DNA of 64,000 nucleotides from Photobacterium angustum (GTDB taxonomy: Bacteria; Pseudomonadota; Gammaproteobacteria; Enterobacterales; Vibrionaceae). Position numbers and translations under genes: made by a program. Below are positions 1 to 8,977 of the stretch, piece after piece. Each line of letters begins with the position of its first letter. Position 1 is the first letter of the stretch. The notes under the pieces were generated by a model, which searched no databases, was not told the DNA's origin, and was given only the letters and a program-made list of their open reading frames with translations. The stretch lies in contig NZ_PYOM01000002.1 in NCBI RefSeq assembly GCF_003026365.1, positions 1-64,000 on the forward strand. Direction: 5' to 3'.

Positions 1-49
1 GATGGTTAGACACCATCTGTGATTATCGCTTTCGCCATAATCTTTAATT

Positions 50-125
50 TGGAGCGACACACGAGGTTCGAACTCGTGACCTCAACCTTGGCAAGGTTGC
101 GCTCTACCAGCTGAGCTAGTGTCGC
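50..125 (-). tRNA. tRNA-Gly (GCC)
   Basis: On the minus strand the sequence folds as a cloverleaf with a 7-bp acceptor stem (GCGACAC/GTGTCGC), D-loop AGCTCAGCTGGTAGAGC, anticodon GCC in the loop TTGCCAA, T-loop GTTCGAA and an encoded CCA end. It is 76 nt long and is the downstream gene of the first Gly-Cys unit. Confidence 0.95.
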
Positions 126-144
126 ATATATTCTCATAAGAGAA

Positions 145-218
145 TGGAGGCGCGTCCCGGAGTCGAACCGAGGTCCACGGATTTGCAATCCGCTGCATAG
201 CCACTCTGCCAACGCGCC
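145..218 (-). tRNA. tRNA-Cys (GCA)
   Basis: The minus strand has acceptor stem GGCGCGT/ACGCGCC, anticodon GCA in the loop TTGCAAA, T-loop GTTCGAC and an encoded CCA. The sequence closely matches the enterobacterial tRNA-Cys pattern. It is 74 nt long and lies 19 nt upstream of tRNA-Gly in the same transcript. Confidence 0.95.
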
Positions 219-238
219 ATTTTTACTTCTCAATTAGA

Positions 239-325
239 TGGTGCCCCGGGCCGGACTTGAACCGGCACAGCGCGAACGCCGAGGGATTTTAAATCCCTTG
301 TGTCTACCAATTCCACCACCAGGGC
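239..325 (-). tRNA. tRNA-Leu (TAA)
   Basis: A class II tRNA of 87 nt with a long variable arm (about CTCGGCGTTCGCG). The acceptor stem is GCCCTGG/CCGGGGC with one G-T pair, the anticodon loop reads TTTAAAA with anticodon TAA, and CCA is encoded. It separates the two duplicated Gly-Cys units. Confidence 0.95.
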
Positions 326-388
326 ACGCAATTTCTTGCGATGGTTAGACACCATCTGTGATTACCGCTTTCGCCATAATCTTTAATT

Positions 389-464
389 TGGAGCGACACA
401 CGAGGTTCGAACTCGTGACCTCAACCTTGGCAAGGTTGCGCTCTACCAGCTGAGCTAGTGTCGC
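389..464 (-). tRNA. tRNA-Gly (GCC), second copy
   Basis: The mature sequence is the same as the copy at 50-125: 76 nt, anticodon GCC, encoded CCA. Confidence 0.95.
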
Positions 465-484
465 ATTATATTCTCATAAGAGAA

Positions 485-558
485 TGGAGGCGCGTCCCGG
501 AGTCGAACCGAGGTCCACGGATTTGCAATCCGCTGCATAGCCACTCTGCCAACGCGCC
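485..558 (-). tRNA. tRNA-Cys (GCA), second copy
   Basis: The mature sequence is the same as the copy at 145-218. It is the most promoter-proximal tRNA visible; transcription runs leftward from here. Confidence 0.95.
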
Positions 559-634
559 AACTTTGTTTCTGAAGAAGTTTACTTTTTCAGAATCTTTTGT
601 CCTTTGCGAGTCACCCCGCTGCGGTACGTGGTGT

Positions 635-662
635 AATTTACTGATTTTACAGAATCAGTCAA
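635..662 (-). promoter_or_regulatory. Candidate promoter of the tRNA cluster
   Basis: On the minus strand a TTGACT -35-like hexamer (657-662) is followed after 16 nt by TAAATT (635-640), about 80 nt upstream of the first tRNA-Cys. The spacer holds a 7-bp inverted repeat (actgatt/aatcagt, 640-659). Placement is by eye only. Confidence 0.35.
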
Positions 663-724
663 CGAAAAATTATGACTTTTTATTTAATTGCTCATTTTCC
701 ATTACATCGACCTATATTTCAGCC

Positions 725-778
725 CGTAAATGATCAAAAACCAGACAATCTTTAATTATTAACTTTGTCTCATTTACG
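725..778 (-). terminator. Terminator-like hairpin after nspC
   Basis: There is an outer 9-bp inverted repeat (725-733 with 770-778) and an inner AGACAA/TTGTCT stem (743-748 with 765-770). On the minus strand the inner stem is followed by GGTTTTTG. It overlaps the nspC stop codon. Confidence 0.5.
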
Positions 779-1892
779 AAATTGAAAAACGCGACAATGA
801 AGACTCAAAGTCTTGATAAGTAAATTCGTTTAATTTTTCCACGCCACCATCGATTCTACGGCAATAAATACTAGGCATTCTTAATCCATTGAACCAATTA
901 AGCTTGACCATTGTATATCCCGCACTATCTGCTATGTGTAATTTCTGTCCAATAACTAATGGCTGTTCAAAGTTAGCTACACAGAATTGATCGCCCGCCA
1001 AACAAGAACAACTGCCAATCACATATTGAAAACTCCCCTCTTCAGAAGCTTCACTAATTGTGGCGGGCTCATTATAAATTAATGTATCGAGTCGATGCGC
1101 TTCTGTCGCACTGTCGACAATTGCCGTTTTCATTCCATTTTCGACAATATCAACCACAGTCACAACCAAATCTGCTGTTTGAGTAATAATGGCTTCGCCT
1201 GGCTCTAGATATAATTGGACATTAAATCGTGAAGCAAATGTTTTTAATGCAAGAGATAACTTTTCTAACTCGTAATCAGGCCAAGTGAAGAAAACACCGC
1301 CACCTAAACTCACCCAATCAAGTTTTTCCAAATAACGCCCGAAACGTTCTGATATCGAATCTAATAACGCAATAAACGCATCCGCACTTTTATTTTCACA
1401 GTTCATATGAAACATTGCGCCATCGAGATCATCAAACAATTCATCTGTTAATAGGTTTTCTTGCACTCCTAAACGCGAATACTGACGAGCAGGATCAGCT
1501 AAATCTTGCCCTGCACAACTTATCCCCGGATTTAAACGTAGACCAACTAACGCTTTGCCGTCAGCCAAATGGCGATAGGCTTGCAATTGAGAAACGGAGT
1601 TAAAAATGATTTTATTACAGTGCTCTAGCACCTCTTCTACATCTTCTTGGCTATATCCAACACTATAAGCATGAGTTTCACCACCAAATTTTTCAGCACC
1701 TAACCTGACTTCAAATGGCCCACTACTGGTTGTACCGTCAAGATAAGGCTTCATGACATCAAACACACCCCATGTTGAAAAACACTTCAACGCGAGTACC
1801 AGTTTTACACCAGATAATTGTTTTAACTTTTTGGCTTGCTCTAAATTATTGATCAGCTTCTGCTCATCAATCATGAAATATGGCGTTTTCAA
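774..1892 (-). CDS. nspC: Carboxynorspermidine decarboxylase
   Basis: This PLP enzyme decarboxylates carboxynorspermidine to norspermidine, the last step of the Vibrionaceae norspermidine route. The 372-residue length fits the family (alanine racemase/group IV decarboxylase fold). Visible features are the PLP lysine in ALKCFSTWG (Lys36), the glycine-rich SLGGGVFF segment, YLEPGEA, and the CSCLAGD and DSAGYTM motifs near the C-terminus that carry catalytic Cys and Asp in this family. It is the last gene of the operon, 72 nt after the dehydrogenase. Norspermidine is a known biofilm signal in Vibrio (established for V. cholerae, not shown here). Confidence 0.95.
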   Translation of the reverse strand: MKTPYFMIDEQKLINNLEQAKKLKQLSGVKLVLALKCFSTWGVFDVMKPYLDGTTSSGPFEVRLGAEKFGGETHAYSVGYSQEDVEEVLEHCNKIIFNSVSQLQAYRHLADGKALVGLRLNPGISCAGQDLADPARQYSRLGVQENLLTDELFDDLDGAMFHMNCENKSADAFIALLDSISERFGRYLEKLDWVSLGGGVFFTWPDYELEKLSLALKTFASRFNVQLYLEPGEAIITQTADLVVTVVDIVENGMKTAIVDSATEAHRLDTLIYNEPATISEASEEGSFQYVIGSCSCLAGDQFCVANFEQPLVIGQKLHIADSAGYTMVKLNWFNGLRMPSIYCRRIDGGVEKLNEFTYQDFESSLSRFSIS

Positions 1893-1964
1893 TGCGGCTT
1901 ACTCTTTTATATAAATAACAAAGCGAGCCTGCTTCTACATACAAGCTCGCTTAAATAGATGTTT

Positions 1965-3209
1965 CTATTTCAAAATTTGAATATCAGGCTGACCCACTGG
2001 CAATTCTTGTACATGCCAATCTAAGCCAATTGTTGGCATTGTTGCTAAGAATGGGTCTGGATCTAGCTGCTCCATATTGAACACACCTTTATCAGCCCAC
2101 TTACCATTAAAGAACTGTAATGCGGCAGTAATAGCAGGAACACCTGTTGTGTATGAAATTGCTTGATGCTCTACATCTTCATACGCCACTTCATGATCAG
2201 CGTTGTTGTAAATAAACACACTGCGTTCTTTACCCTCTTTCTTGCCTTGTACCCAAGTACCTATACAGGTTTTTCCTGTGTAACCCGGCGCTAATGATGT
2301 TGGATCAGGCAATAGCGCTTTTAAAACATGCAGTGGTTGTACAACAGTGCCATCATGCAGCGTTAGTGGATCTGGGCTTAATAAGCCAATATCACGCATA
2401 CAATTGAAGTAATTTAGGTATTTATCACCAAAGCCCATCCAAAACTCAATACGTTTTGCTGGAATAAATTCCTGCATTGAACGTACTTCATCATGCGCCA
2501 TAGAATAAACTTTATGTTTCCCCACCAGCGGGAAATCAAATTCAAGCATACGGCTATGGCAGCCCACTTGTTTCCACTCACCATTTTCCCAATAGAAAGA
2601 ATCGCCTTGGATTTCTAACATATTGGTTTCTGGATCAAAGTTAGTCGCAAACTTCTTACCGTGATCACCTGCATTGACATCCATTACATCAATGCTGTCG
2701 ATTTCATCAAACAAATGCTTTACTGCATAAGCTGCAAAAACACTCACTACACCAGGATCAAAACCCGCACCTAAAATGCCTGTAATACCTGCTTGCTTGA
2801 ATTTCTCACGGTAACCCCATTGCCAATCATAAGCTTGAGGCACTTGTTGACCTTCAGAGCATAAATCAACAGCAACAGAAGTATCGAGATAAGAAACTTT
2901 CGCTTGATAGCACGCTTCCATTATCGACATATTGACCCACGGAGGCCCTGCATTAATAACCAAATCAGGTTTCACGTCTTCAATTAAAGCAACTAATGCA
3001 TCAACATCGTCTGCATTGACAGCACGTGCTTGAATTGTCTTCGTCGGATCTTTTAAATTATTTTTCTTATCAATCGAGCTAATGATCTTTTCACATTTAC
3101 TAACTGTACGAGAAGCTAATGTAATATCTCCAAGTACGTCATTATTTTGCGCCGCTTTATGTGCGACAACCCAGCCAACACCACCAGCACCAATTTGTAA
3201 AATAGCCAT
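1965..3209 (-). CDS. Carboxynorspermidine dehydrogenase (saccharopine dehydrogenase-like)
   Basis: It is expected to condense diaminopropane with aspartate semialdehyde and reduce the product to carboxynorspermidine. The 414-residue protein starts with a Rossmann nucleotide-binding motif, GAGGVG at residues 7-12, and has the saccharopine dehydrogenase family layout. The ATG has a clear GAAGGAAATAA ribosome-binding context. It sits between the diaminopropane-forming fusion enzyme and nspC, with 40 nt to the former, so the three genes form one pathway operon in order of use. The family assignment and context agree, so the function is confident. Confidence 0.92.
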   Translation of the reverse strand: MAILQIGAGGVGWVVAHKAAQNNDVLGDITLASRTVSKCEKIISSIDKKNNLKDPTKTIQARAVNADDVDALVALIEDVKPDLVINAGPPWVNMSIMEACYQAKVSYLDTSVAVDLCSEGQQVPQAYDWQWGYREKFKQAGITGILGAGFDPGVVSVFAAYAVKHLFDEIDSIDVMDVNAGDHGKKFATNFDPETNMLEIQGDSFYWENGEWKQVGCHSRMLEFDFPLVGKHKVYSMAHDEVRSMQEFIPAKRIEFWMGFGDKYLNYFNCMRDIGLLSPDPLTLHDGTVVQPLHVLKALLPDPTSLAPGYTGKTCIGTWVQGKKEGKERSVFIYNNADHEVAYEDVEHQAISYTTGVPAITAALQFFNGKWADKGVFNMEQLDPDPFLATMPTIGLDWHVQELPVGQPDIQILK

Positions 3210-3249
3210 TATTTATTTCCTTCTAAATTCATTTATCTGTGTGGTTGTC

Positions 3250-6159
3250 TTACTGAGTCGAAGACAATAGCGATTGACCTAATTGAGAGACTTTATTCAA
3301 TAAGGTTTTAAAATCGTTAATAGTTAAACATGGGTTTAAAATCGTGAACTTTAATGCCACTTTATCGTCAACAACAGTTTCACCCAGTACGGCTTGTCCT
3401 TGTACTAAGGCATCTATGCGCAATTGTTTATTCAGTTGGTTAAGTTGTTGCTCATTTAAGATTGCTCCTTCACCTACAAAACGGAATAACACTGTAGATA
3501 AAGCAGGATCGGCCAATAACTCAAATTGCGGCTGTTGATTAACTAAATCAGCGACATGTTGCGTTTGATTAATAAGATGATCGTACATTTCACCTAATGC
3601 ATCAGCGCCAACACTTTGCATTGTCATTAACACTTTTAAAGCATCAAAACGTTTAGTTGTTGCTATTGATTTATCCACTAAATTTGGCAGTAAATCATCT
3701 TCACGATTAAGATAATCTGCATGGTGTAGCAGATATTTAAAGTGCGATTTATCTTTCACTAACACTGCACCACAGCTAATCGGTTGAAAGAAAAGCTTAT
3801 GAAAATCAACGCTTAAAGAATCAGCTTTTTCAATACCATGCAAACGACTTTGATGACGGCTTAAAATGAGTGCGCCACCGTATGCACCATCAACATGGAA
3901 CCAAAGATTATGACGAGCGGAAATATCTGCCAACCCTGTAAGATCATCAATTGCGCCGTGATCTGTTGTTCCTGCTGTTCCAACAACGGCAAACGGAATA
4001 AGATCATCTACTTTTAATGCTTCAATCGTGGTAATTAAAGATGCTAATTGAATAGTGCCATCAGGATTAGTATCAACACAGACTACAGATTGTTCACCAA
4101 GCCCCATCAACGACGCTGATTTTTGCACCGTGAAATGGGATTTTTTCGAGCATAATATACGTAGTTTATCCGCGTATGATGGCAAACCTTGTTGCTGAAT
4201 ATTATGACCAGAGATAGTGTCTGCAGCCCAATCACGTGCTAACAGTAATCCCATCAGATTACTTTGCGTTCCCCCACTGGTAAACACACCATCTGCTTGT
4301 TGGCCTAATTGATAAACATCGCACAACCAATCAACGATTTTCTGTTCAACAAACGTTGCTGCACTGGCCTGATCCCATGAATCCATTGACTGATTCAATG
4401 CGGCAATAAAAGCTTCTGCAGCAATAGCTGGGACAAGTGGCGGAGTATGCAAATGCGCAATACAATGCGGGTGTTGCACCATAATAGAGTGCTTCGCGAT
4501 AAGATCGCCTGTTTGATCAATCACGGCATCAAGTGAGGATTGTGGCTGGTTTAAATCAATGCCATTAATTAGCGTTTTTAATAATTGAGGATCCATCCCC
4601 GAATAAGGCTGATTAGTTTGTTCAAAGACTTTTTTCAGCACTTGAGTCGTTTGATTCAGCGCCGTTTCAAAGCTCTCAGATCCGCCTTTACCCGTTTGAA
4701 TAAAGTTATACTTCCAATTAGCTTTATTATCCGACTCTAAAACCAATCCTTGTTCAATCGGTTCAACATGTACCTCAATAGCCTCTTTAATCGTATTAAT
4801 AACAAAATCAAGCTGTTCAAAACTAATAATAAGAGGTGGTAAAAAACGTAATACCGAACCTTGACGCCCACCTTTTTCAATAATCAAACCACGCTCTAAT
4901 GCAGAGCGTTGAATTGCAGCGGTTAACTCAGGATCGGCGACTGGCTCACCAAACTTATTCTTACTACCATCAGATTGAACAATTTCAATGCCCAACATTA
5001 AGCCTTTACCGCGCACTTCTGCAATACAACTGGTTTGAGCCGCCACTTTTTCTAAACCACGACGCAGATACATACCGGCTTTTTGAGCATGCTCAACTAA
5101 ACCATCTCGTTCAATTATTTCTAACGTTTTAGCCCCTGTTGCCATCGCTAACTGGTTGCCACGAAATGTGCCGGTATGCTCTCCAGGGTTCCAACTATCA
5201 ATCTCTTTATTAAAAACAAGGACTGACATTGGCAAACCACCGCCTACTGCTTTTGATAAACATAGAATATCTGGCGTAATCCCTGATTCTTCAAACGCAA
5301 AATTGTGACCAGTTTTACCAATACCACATTGGATTTCATCAAAGATAAGTAAAATGCCATGCTCTTGCGTTATTCGACGTAATTCTCGCAGCCAAAAAGC
5401 AGGCGCAGGAATAACCCCGCCCTCACCTTGAACAGGTTCTACAATGATGGCTGCAGGTTTTTGAATTCCGCTTTCATCGTCACTCAGCATACGTTCGATA
5501 TAACGTAAGCTTTGTTTTGCGCCTTCATCGCCGGACAAACCATACGGACAGCGCAATGAATATGGGAATGGCAGGAAATGTACATCAGCCATTAACCCTT
5601 GACGGCGAGATTTAGTATTCAAATTTCCCATCATCGCCATCGTGCCATTGGTCATTCCATGATAAGCACCATGAAAAGCTGCCATGGTATTTCTACCTGT
5701 CGTTTGTTTGGCAAGTTTAATCGCAGCTTCTACTGCATCAGCCCCTGTTGGGCCACAAAATTGCACACAGGCATTATTTGCAAACGACTCGGGTAAAAAG
5801 CTCAACAATTGTTTAATAAATTTATCTTTAGCAACCGTTGTTATATCAAGGGTTTGATATGGTAGGCCTGATTCTAATTGGTCAACAATTGACTTATTAA
5901 TTTCTGGATGATTATAGCCAAGTGCTAGCGTTCCCGCCCCAGCTAAGCAATCAACAAATAATTGCCCACGGGTATCTTCAACTATTACACCTGCCGCTTT
6001 CGCTATTGCTAAAGGTAAACGTCTTGGGTATGAACGCACATCCGATTCATAGTGCTCTTGGCTTAGTAACAATTCATCAAGCGTTAAGTCATATAAACCA
6101 TTAACAACAGGCACTGTTGTTGATAGATCAGTGTCGCCAAAATTAAAAAGTGTAGACAT
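3250..6159 (-). CDS. Fused diaminobutyrate aminotransferase / diaminobutyrate decarboxylase
   Basis: One 969-residue protein combines two PLP enzymes. The N-terminal half (about residues 1-455) is a class III aminotransferase making L-2,4-diaminobutyrate from aspartate semialdehyde; it shows FDEIQCGIGKTG and the PLP-lysine segment CLSKAVGGG. The C-terminal half (about 500-969) is a group II decarboxylase making 1,3-diaminopropane; it shows HVDGAYGG and the PLP-lysine segment SVDFHKLF. Both halves look intact. Such a fusion is known in Vibrio (VC1625-type). The start has a good site (AGGAACGAAAT-ATG). It is the first gene of the norspermidine operon and follows a leader of nearly 390 nt. Confidence 0.95.
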   Translation of the reverse strand: MSTLFNFGDTDLSTTVPVVNGLYDLTLDELLLSQEHYESDVRSYPRRLPLAIAKAAGVIVEDTRGQLFVDCLAGAGTLALGYNHPEINKSIVDQLESGLPYQTLDITTVAKDKFIKQLLSFLPESFANNACVQFCGPTGADAVEAAIKLAKQTTGRNTMAAFHGAYHGMTNGTMAMMGNLNTKSRRQGLMADVHFLPFPYSLRCPYGLSGDEGAKQSLRYIERMLSDDESGIQKPAAIIVEPVQGEGGVIPAPAFWLRELRRITQEHGILLIFDEIQCGIGKTGHNFAFEESGITPDILCLSKAVGGGLPMSVLVFNKEIDSWNPGEHTGTFRGNQLAMATGAKTLEIIERDGLVEHAQKAGMYLRRGLEKVAAQTSCIAEVRGKGLMLGIEIVQSDGSKNKFGEPVADPELTAAIQRSALERGLIIEKGGRQGSVLRFLPPLIISFEQLDFVINTIKEAIEVHVEPIEQGLVLESDNKANWKYNFIQTGKGGSESFETALNQTTQVLKKVFEQTNQPYSGMDPQLLKTLINGIDLNQPQSSLDAVIDQTGDLIAKHSIMVQHPHCIAHLHTPPLVPAIAAEAFIAALNQSMDSWDQASAATFVEQKIVDWLCDVYQLGQQADGVFTSGGTQSNLMGLLLARDWAADTISGHNIQQQGLPSYADKLRILCSKKSHFTVQKSASLMGLGEQSVVCVDTNPDGTIQLASLITTIEALKVDDLIPFAVVGTAGTTDHGAIDDLTGLADISARHNLWFHVDGAYGGALILSRHQSRLHGIEKADSLSVDFHKLFFQPISCGAVLVKDKSHFKYLLHHADYLNREDDLLPNLVDKSIATTKRFDALKVLMTMQSVGADALGEMYDHLINQTQHVADLVNQQPQFELLADPALSTVLFRFVGEGAILNEQQLNQLNKQLRIDALVQGQAVLGETVVDDKVALKFTILNPCLTINDFKTLLNKVSQLGQSLLSSTQ

Positions 6160-6546
6160 ATTTCGTTCCTGTCATCACTTAGCTTTTGCACAAAAAAAAC
6201 GTAACAAAAGATAAGCAAAAACCATATTAATAACGATATAAATACCGAGTTAAGATTTTTTAAAGATGAACCACACTCAAAATACAAATATGCAGAAGCA
6301 ATAAGCACCCGCAGTAATATGCAACTCTATGTTTAGTGTGGTTTTTGATCAGGAACGATCAAGGCTCCGTAATAATACGGTATTTCGGTAAATGAAAACC
6401 AAAATGAAATGAAAGTGATAATAGATCCACTGTTGGGTCCCTTAAATATGAGTCAGCTCTTATAAAGCTGAACATCGTATAATTTCCCTTCTATTTATGC
6501 TGGTAAGCATAAATACCTACTGCGTAATTGCTAGGTGAACTACGTT
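6160..6546 (-). promoter_or_regulatory. Long repeat-rich leader of the norspermidine operon
   Basis: There is no convincing gene here. Reading toward the operon, five inverted repeats occur in series: 6493-6500/6507-6514 (8 bp), 6453-6458/6466-6471 (6 bp), 6367-6371/6376-6380 (CCGTA-ATAA-TACGG), 6345-6350/6357-6362 (6 bp), and a long-range AACCACACT/AGTGTGGTT pair (6269-6277/6335-6343, 9 bp) enclosing 57 nt. None of the short hairpins has a terminator T-tract. This could be a structured 5' UTR under polyamine or other control; the function is inference. Confidence 0.4.
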
Positions 6547-6575
6547 ATAATCTTACTCAATCTAAGACCGAGCAA
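6547..6575 (-). promoter_or_regulatory. Candidate promoter of the norspermidine operon
   Basis: The minus strand has TTGCTC (6570-6575), 17 nt, then GATTAT (6547-6552). It is the best sigma-70-like pair seen upstream of the operon and would give a 5' UTR of about 380 nt. The interval 6576-6719 up to the next gene is AT-rich with nothing else recognisable. Confidence 0.35.
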
Positions 6576-6719
6576 AACTACCACAATCTATTAATAAAAA
6601 ACAACATTAAAAAATAAAAAGATACAAACTTTTACAAACCACCCCCTCAAAAATTTAGCCATAATTCGACTATTATAAAAATAAAACAAGCTTTAACATT
6701 ACAATCAAAATAACTCAAT

Positions 6720-7124
6720 TTACAGCCAAGCCATAACTGCAGTAACAAATAGTCCAATGAGACCCAATAAACTCACCACAAAAAAGATGCTGCGTAATAT
6801 TTTCATATTAAAGTAATAACACAACATATGCCCTATTCGTCCGAATAAATAAACCACAGCGAAGCCATTAATCCAGTGAGCAATGGGCTGAGAAAATAAT
6901 GCAAACAGAACAAATACAATAAAGATCCCAAGGCTTTCATTGCTATTGGCTAATGCTCTATTTGCACGAAATAAAAAGTGTTCATGGTTAGCTTCAATAG
7001 TAAAACCGGGGATATGCTTTTGACTAAGAATAGCAATATCCAATACGACTAATTGCAATAATAACAAATATCCCACAGAGCCAAGAACCCAAATTGTCAT
7101 TTTATAGGGAAGCAAAAACTCCAT
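6720..7124 (-). CDS. MAPEG family membrane protein
   Basis: A protein of about 134 residues with four predicted membrane segments and MAPEG-like motifs: HFLFRANRALANSNES, and a later FGRIGHMLCYYF with conserved Arg/His and aromatic residues. MAPEG proteins are integral membrane glutathione-associated enzymes or of unknown role in bacteria. The longer ORF to 7160 would overlap the upstream gene; the ATG at 7124 has an AAGGATAATTCA-ATG site and leaves a 14-nt gap, so it is preferred. It is last in a three-gene group with the monooxygenase-like and Nudix genes. Confidence 0.75.
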   Translation of the reverse strand: MEFLLPYKMTIWVLGSVGYLLLLQLVVLDIAILSQKHIPGFTIEANHEHFLFRANRALANSNESLGIFIVFVLFALFSQPIAHWINGFAVVYLFGRIGHMLCYYFNMKILRSIFFVVSLLGLIGLFVTAVMAWL

Positions 7125-7138
7125 TGAATTATCCTTTT

Positions 7139-7426
7139 CTATTCGTTCTTGGTTTGCCACACCTCATAATGGCGCTCAACATTTGAAGTGACTCTCCCCC
7201 ACTCAGATGCTTTGACTCGCCTTTGGTGATGTTCGAACGCAGTATTACTAGAAAACTCTTCGTAAACATCAAAGTAACAAGGAGAATGTGAGCGCTGATA
7301 AACATTGAACACCAAACAGCCTGACTCTTGCTTTGTTAATTCGACATGCTTCTCAAGTGCTTGGCTAACAAGATTAAGTTCTTCTTCAGGAACGACAATA
7401 AATCCTTTTAATATCACTTTTCCCAT
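7139..7426 (-). CDS. Antibiotic biosynthesis monooxygenase (ABM/YgiN-like) domain protein
   Basis: This 95-residue protein is a single ABM ferredoxin-like alpha-beta barrel: GFIVVPEEELNLVSQALEKH, the ESGCLVFNVYQ segment with the typical E-x-G-C-L core, and YFDVYEEF. The length matches stand-alone ABM proteins, which usually dimerise and include quinol monooxygenases and heme or unknown-substrate members. The substrate cannot be told. It lies 31 nt after the Nudix gene and 14 nt before the MAPEG gene, so co-transcription is likely. Confidence 0.8.
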   Translation of the reverse strand: MGKVILKGFIVVPEEELNLVSQALEKHVELTKQESGCLVFNVYQRSHSPCYFDVYEEFSSNTAFEHHQRRVKASEWGRVTSNVERHYEVWQTKNE

Positions 7427-7457
7427 CTTTTCAATTTCCTCAATAATTTGAAAGACT

Positions 7458-7910
7458 CTACTTAATATCTACTTTAAAAAGAGATTCAATCGGCTTATCA
7501 ACAAAATAAGTCCATACATGATCAAAGACACGGTGCTGATTGGGGAATGGCGTTAGTGCTTTTGCTTCTTCTAATGTGCACCATTGATAATCTGTATGTT
7601 CGTGATTAAGTGTTACGGCTTGATTTGGAGAGCATAAGACGACGAAAACAGGAATAATTTGTAGCACATTGACGTTGGCTTCAAAAAACTGCTGCAAATA
7701 CTGGGCATTATAAAGATCCACCACTTCAATTTGGGTTTCTTCTTTAAACTCACGGACAATGGCTTGCCAACCCGTTTCATTACCTTCGATAGAACCACCA
7801 ACATGACACCAATACCCACCTTTTACGCGCTTCATGAGTAGCATTTTCATCACGCCATCAATTTCTGATAATGCAACACCTGCCACTATGGAAGAATCTA
7901 TCGGAATCAT
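7458..7910 (-). CDS. Nudix hydrolase
   Basis: A Nudix-fold pyrophosphohydrolase of about 150 residues. The Nudix box reads GSIEGNE...REFKEETQI, so it keeps the metal-binding R-E-x-x-E-E core but has Gln where the consensus has Gly after the EE pair. It is similar in size to dNTP or ADP-ribose pyrophosphatases; the substrate is unknown. Three starts are in register (GTG 7916, ATG 7913, ATG 7910); only the last has proper spacing (5 nt) from AGGAG, so 7910 is chosen. It is the first gene of the small Nudix-ABM-MAPEG group. Confidence 0.85.
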   Translation of the reverse strand: MIPIDSSIVAGVALSEIDGVMKMLLMKRVKGGYWCHVGGSIEGNETGWQAIVREFKEETQIEVVDLYNAQYLQQFFEANVNVLQIIPVFVVLCSPNQAVTLNHEHTDYQWCTLEEAKALTPFPNQHRVFDHVWTYFVDKPIESLFKVDIK

Positions 7911-7965
7911 CATCACTCCTTAATTTGTCGATCACTGCCCTTTTCTAGTTATACACCAATAGTTA

Positions 7966-7992
7966 TAAAAAACGGCTACATATTGAGCCGTT
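7966..7992 (-). terminator. Rho-independent terminator after the SDR gene
   Basis: AACGGCT (7971-7977) pairs with AGCCGTT (7986-7992), and on the minus strand the stem is followed by a T-run. Confidence 0.75.
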
Positions 7993-8036
7993 CAGTCATT
8001 ATAGAATAATTAATGTGATGAACTAATAAGTCAAAC

Positions 8037-8828
8037 TTAGAAGCTCACTTTATCAGCATCAAAATAATAACGTGCTGGCGCGATATTCATCCCCCCCGTA
8101 ACAGGCAAACAAACACCTGTAATAAAACCTGCAAGATCACTTGCTAAGAAACTCACCGCATGAGCAATATCTTCAGGCTCACCCATACGTTTAATTGGCT
8201 GTGTTGCTAAGAAATTATCAATAAACTCTTGGTTTAAATTATTTTTTACAGCATCTGTCGCAATCATTCCTGGTAATACTGCATTACAACGAATACCAAA
8301 ACTCGCGTATTGAATTGCGATTTGACGTGTCATATGGTTAATGGCGTTTTTTGCCGTACCGTAAGAGATGCTCGACATTTCAGCACTTAAAGAAGACAGT
8401 GATGAGATGTTTACAATGCTACCACCACCATGTTTAACCATCGTTGGTATAACTGCTTTTGATGGAATAAATACGCTATTAATATTAGCAAGTATATTCT
8501 TTTCCCAATCAACCACTTCAGTATGGGCTAAGTCACGATCTTTACTTAAATCTACACCGCCAAAGTTGTTAACCAGCACATCAATCTTTACTTCTTTTTC
8601 AAGAATAGAATCAATCAACGGCGTGTAAGAATCATTATCGAACGCATTAAAAAACATCCCCGTTGCTTTACCGTTATTTTGGGTAATTTCATTAGCCGTC
8701 GCTGTGGCCTCATCAATATTCCAATCAGCCACATAGACATTGGCACCTTGAAAGGCCAATAACTTACTACATGCCTTACCTATTCCTTGTGCACCTGCTA
8801 GTACTAACACTGTTTTATTTTCAAACAT
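8037..8828 (-). CDS. SDR family oxidoreductase
   Basis: A classical short-chain dehydrogenase of about 263 residues. It has the nucleotide-binding AGAQGIGK, the NNFGG segment equivalent to NNAG, Ser in NISSLSSLS and the catalytic YGTAK, then PGMIATD and a C-terminal TGVCLPVTGG. The substrate is unknown. The longest ORF begins at a TTG (8849), but the ATG at 8828 gives the normal SDR N-terminus (MFENKTVLVLAG) and is preferred, although its ribosome site (GGGTGG) is only fair. It is divergent from a siderophore-interacting protein gene, with a Fur-like box between them, so iron regulation is possible. Confidence 0.85.
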   Translation of the reverse strand: MFENKTVLVLAGAQGIGKACSKLLAFQGANVYVADWNIDEATATANEITQNNGKATGMFFNAFDNDSYTPLIDSILEKEVKIDVLVNNFGGVDLSKDRDLAHTEVVDWEKNILANINSVFIPSKAVIPTMVKHGGGSIVNISSLSSLSAEMSSISYGTAKNAINHMTRQIAIQYASFGIRCNAVLPGMIATDAVKNNLNQEFIDNFLATQPIKRMGEPEDIAHAVSFLASDLAGFITGVCLPVTGGMNIAPARYYFDADKVSF

Positions 8829-8977
8829 AAACCACCCGATATCGAACAACGTTTTTATCCATTATATCTATCACTCACAGGGAATACATATAGATATTCG
8901 TCCAAATGATTCCTGTCAGCCATATGCGTAAAAAGTAGTAAATAAAATATCTTATTGCACAGAGCCTTGTTAATATA

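Larger units (their letters stand above)
1..219. repeat. Direct repeat copy 1 (tRNA-Gly-Cys unit)
   Basis: First copy of a unit of about 219 bp holding a small hairpin (gatggt...accatc), tRNA-Gly and tRNA-Cys. The second copy lies at 340-559 with only a couple of differences seen by eye (a t/c change near position 27 and one extra t between the two tRNAs). The window starts inside this copy, so the array may continue to the left. Confidence 0.9.
340..559. repeat. Direct repeat copy 2 (tRNA-Gly-Cys unit)
   Basis: Second copy of the unit described at 1-219. Copy offset is 339 bp at the Gly gene and 340 bp at the Cys gene because of one inserted t in the spacer. Near-identity extends into the non-coding spacers, which implies a recent duplication or gene conversion rather than selection on the tRNAs alone. 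Confidence 0.9.

Noticed and set aside
458..733. 91-residue ORF at the tRNA end of the window
   Set aside because: Its first third is antisense to tRNA-Gly and tRNA-Cys and it has no ribosome site; it is a shadow.
6084..6308. 74-residue hydrophobic ORF in the norspermidine leader
   Set aside because: It starts at a GTG without a ribosome site; its Phe/Leu/Ile content is what T-rich DNA gives in any frame, and it overlaps the start of the fusion gene.
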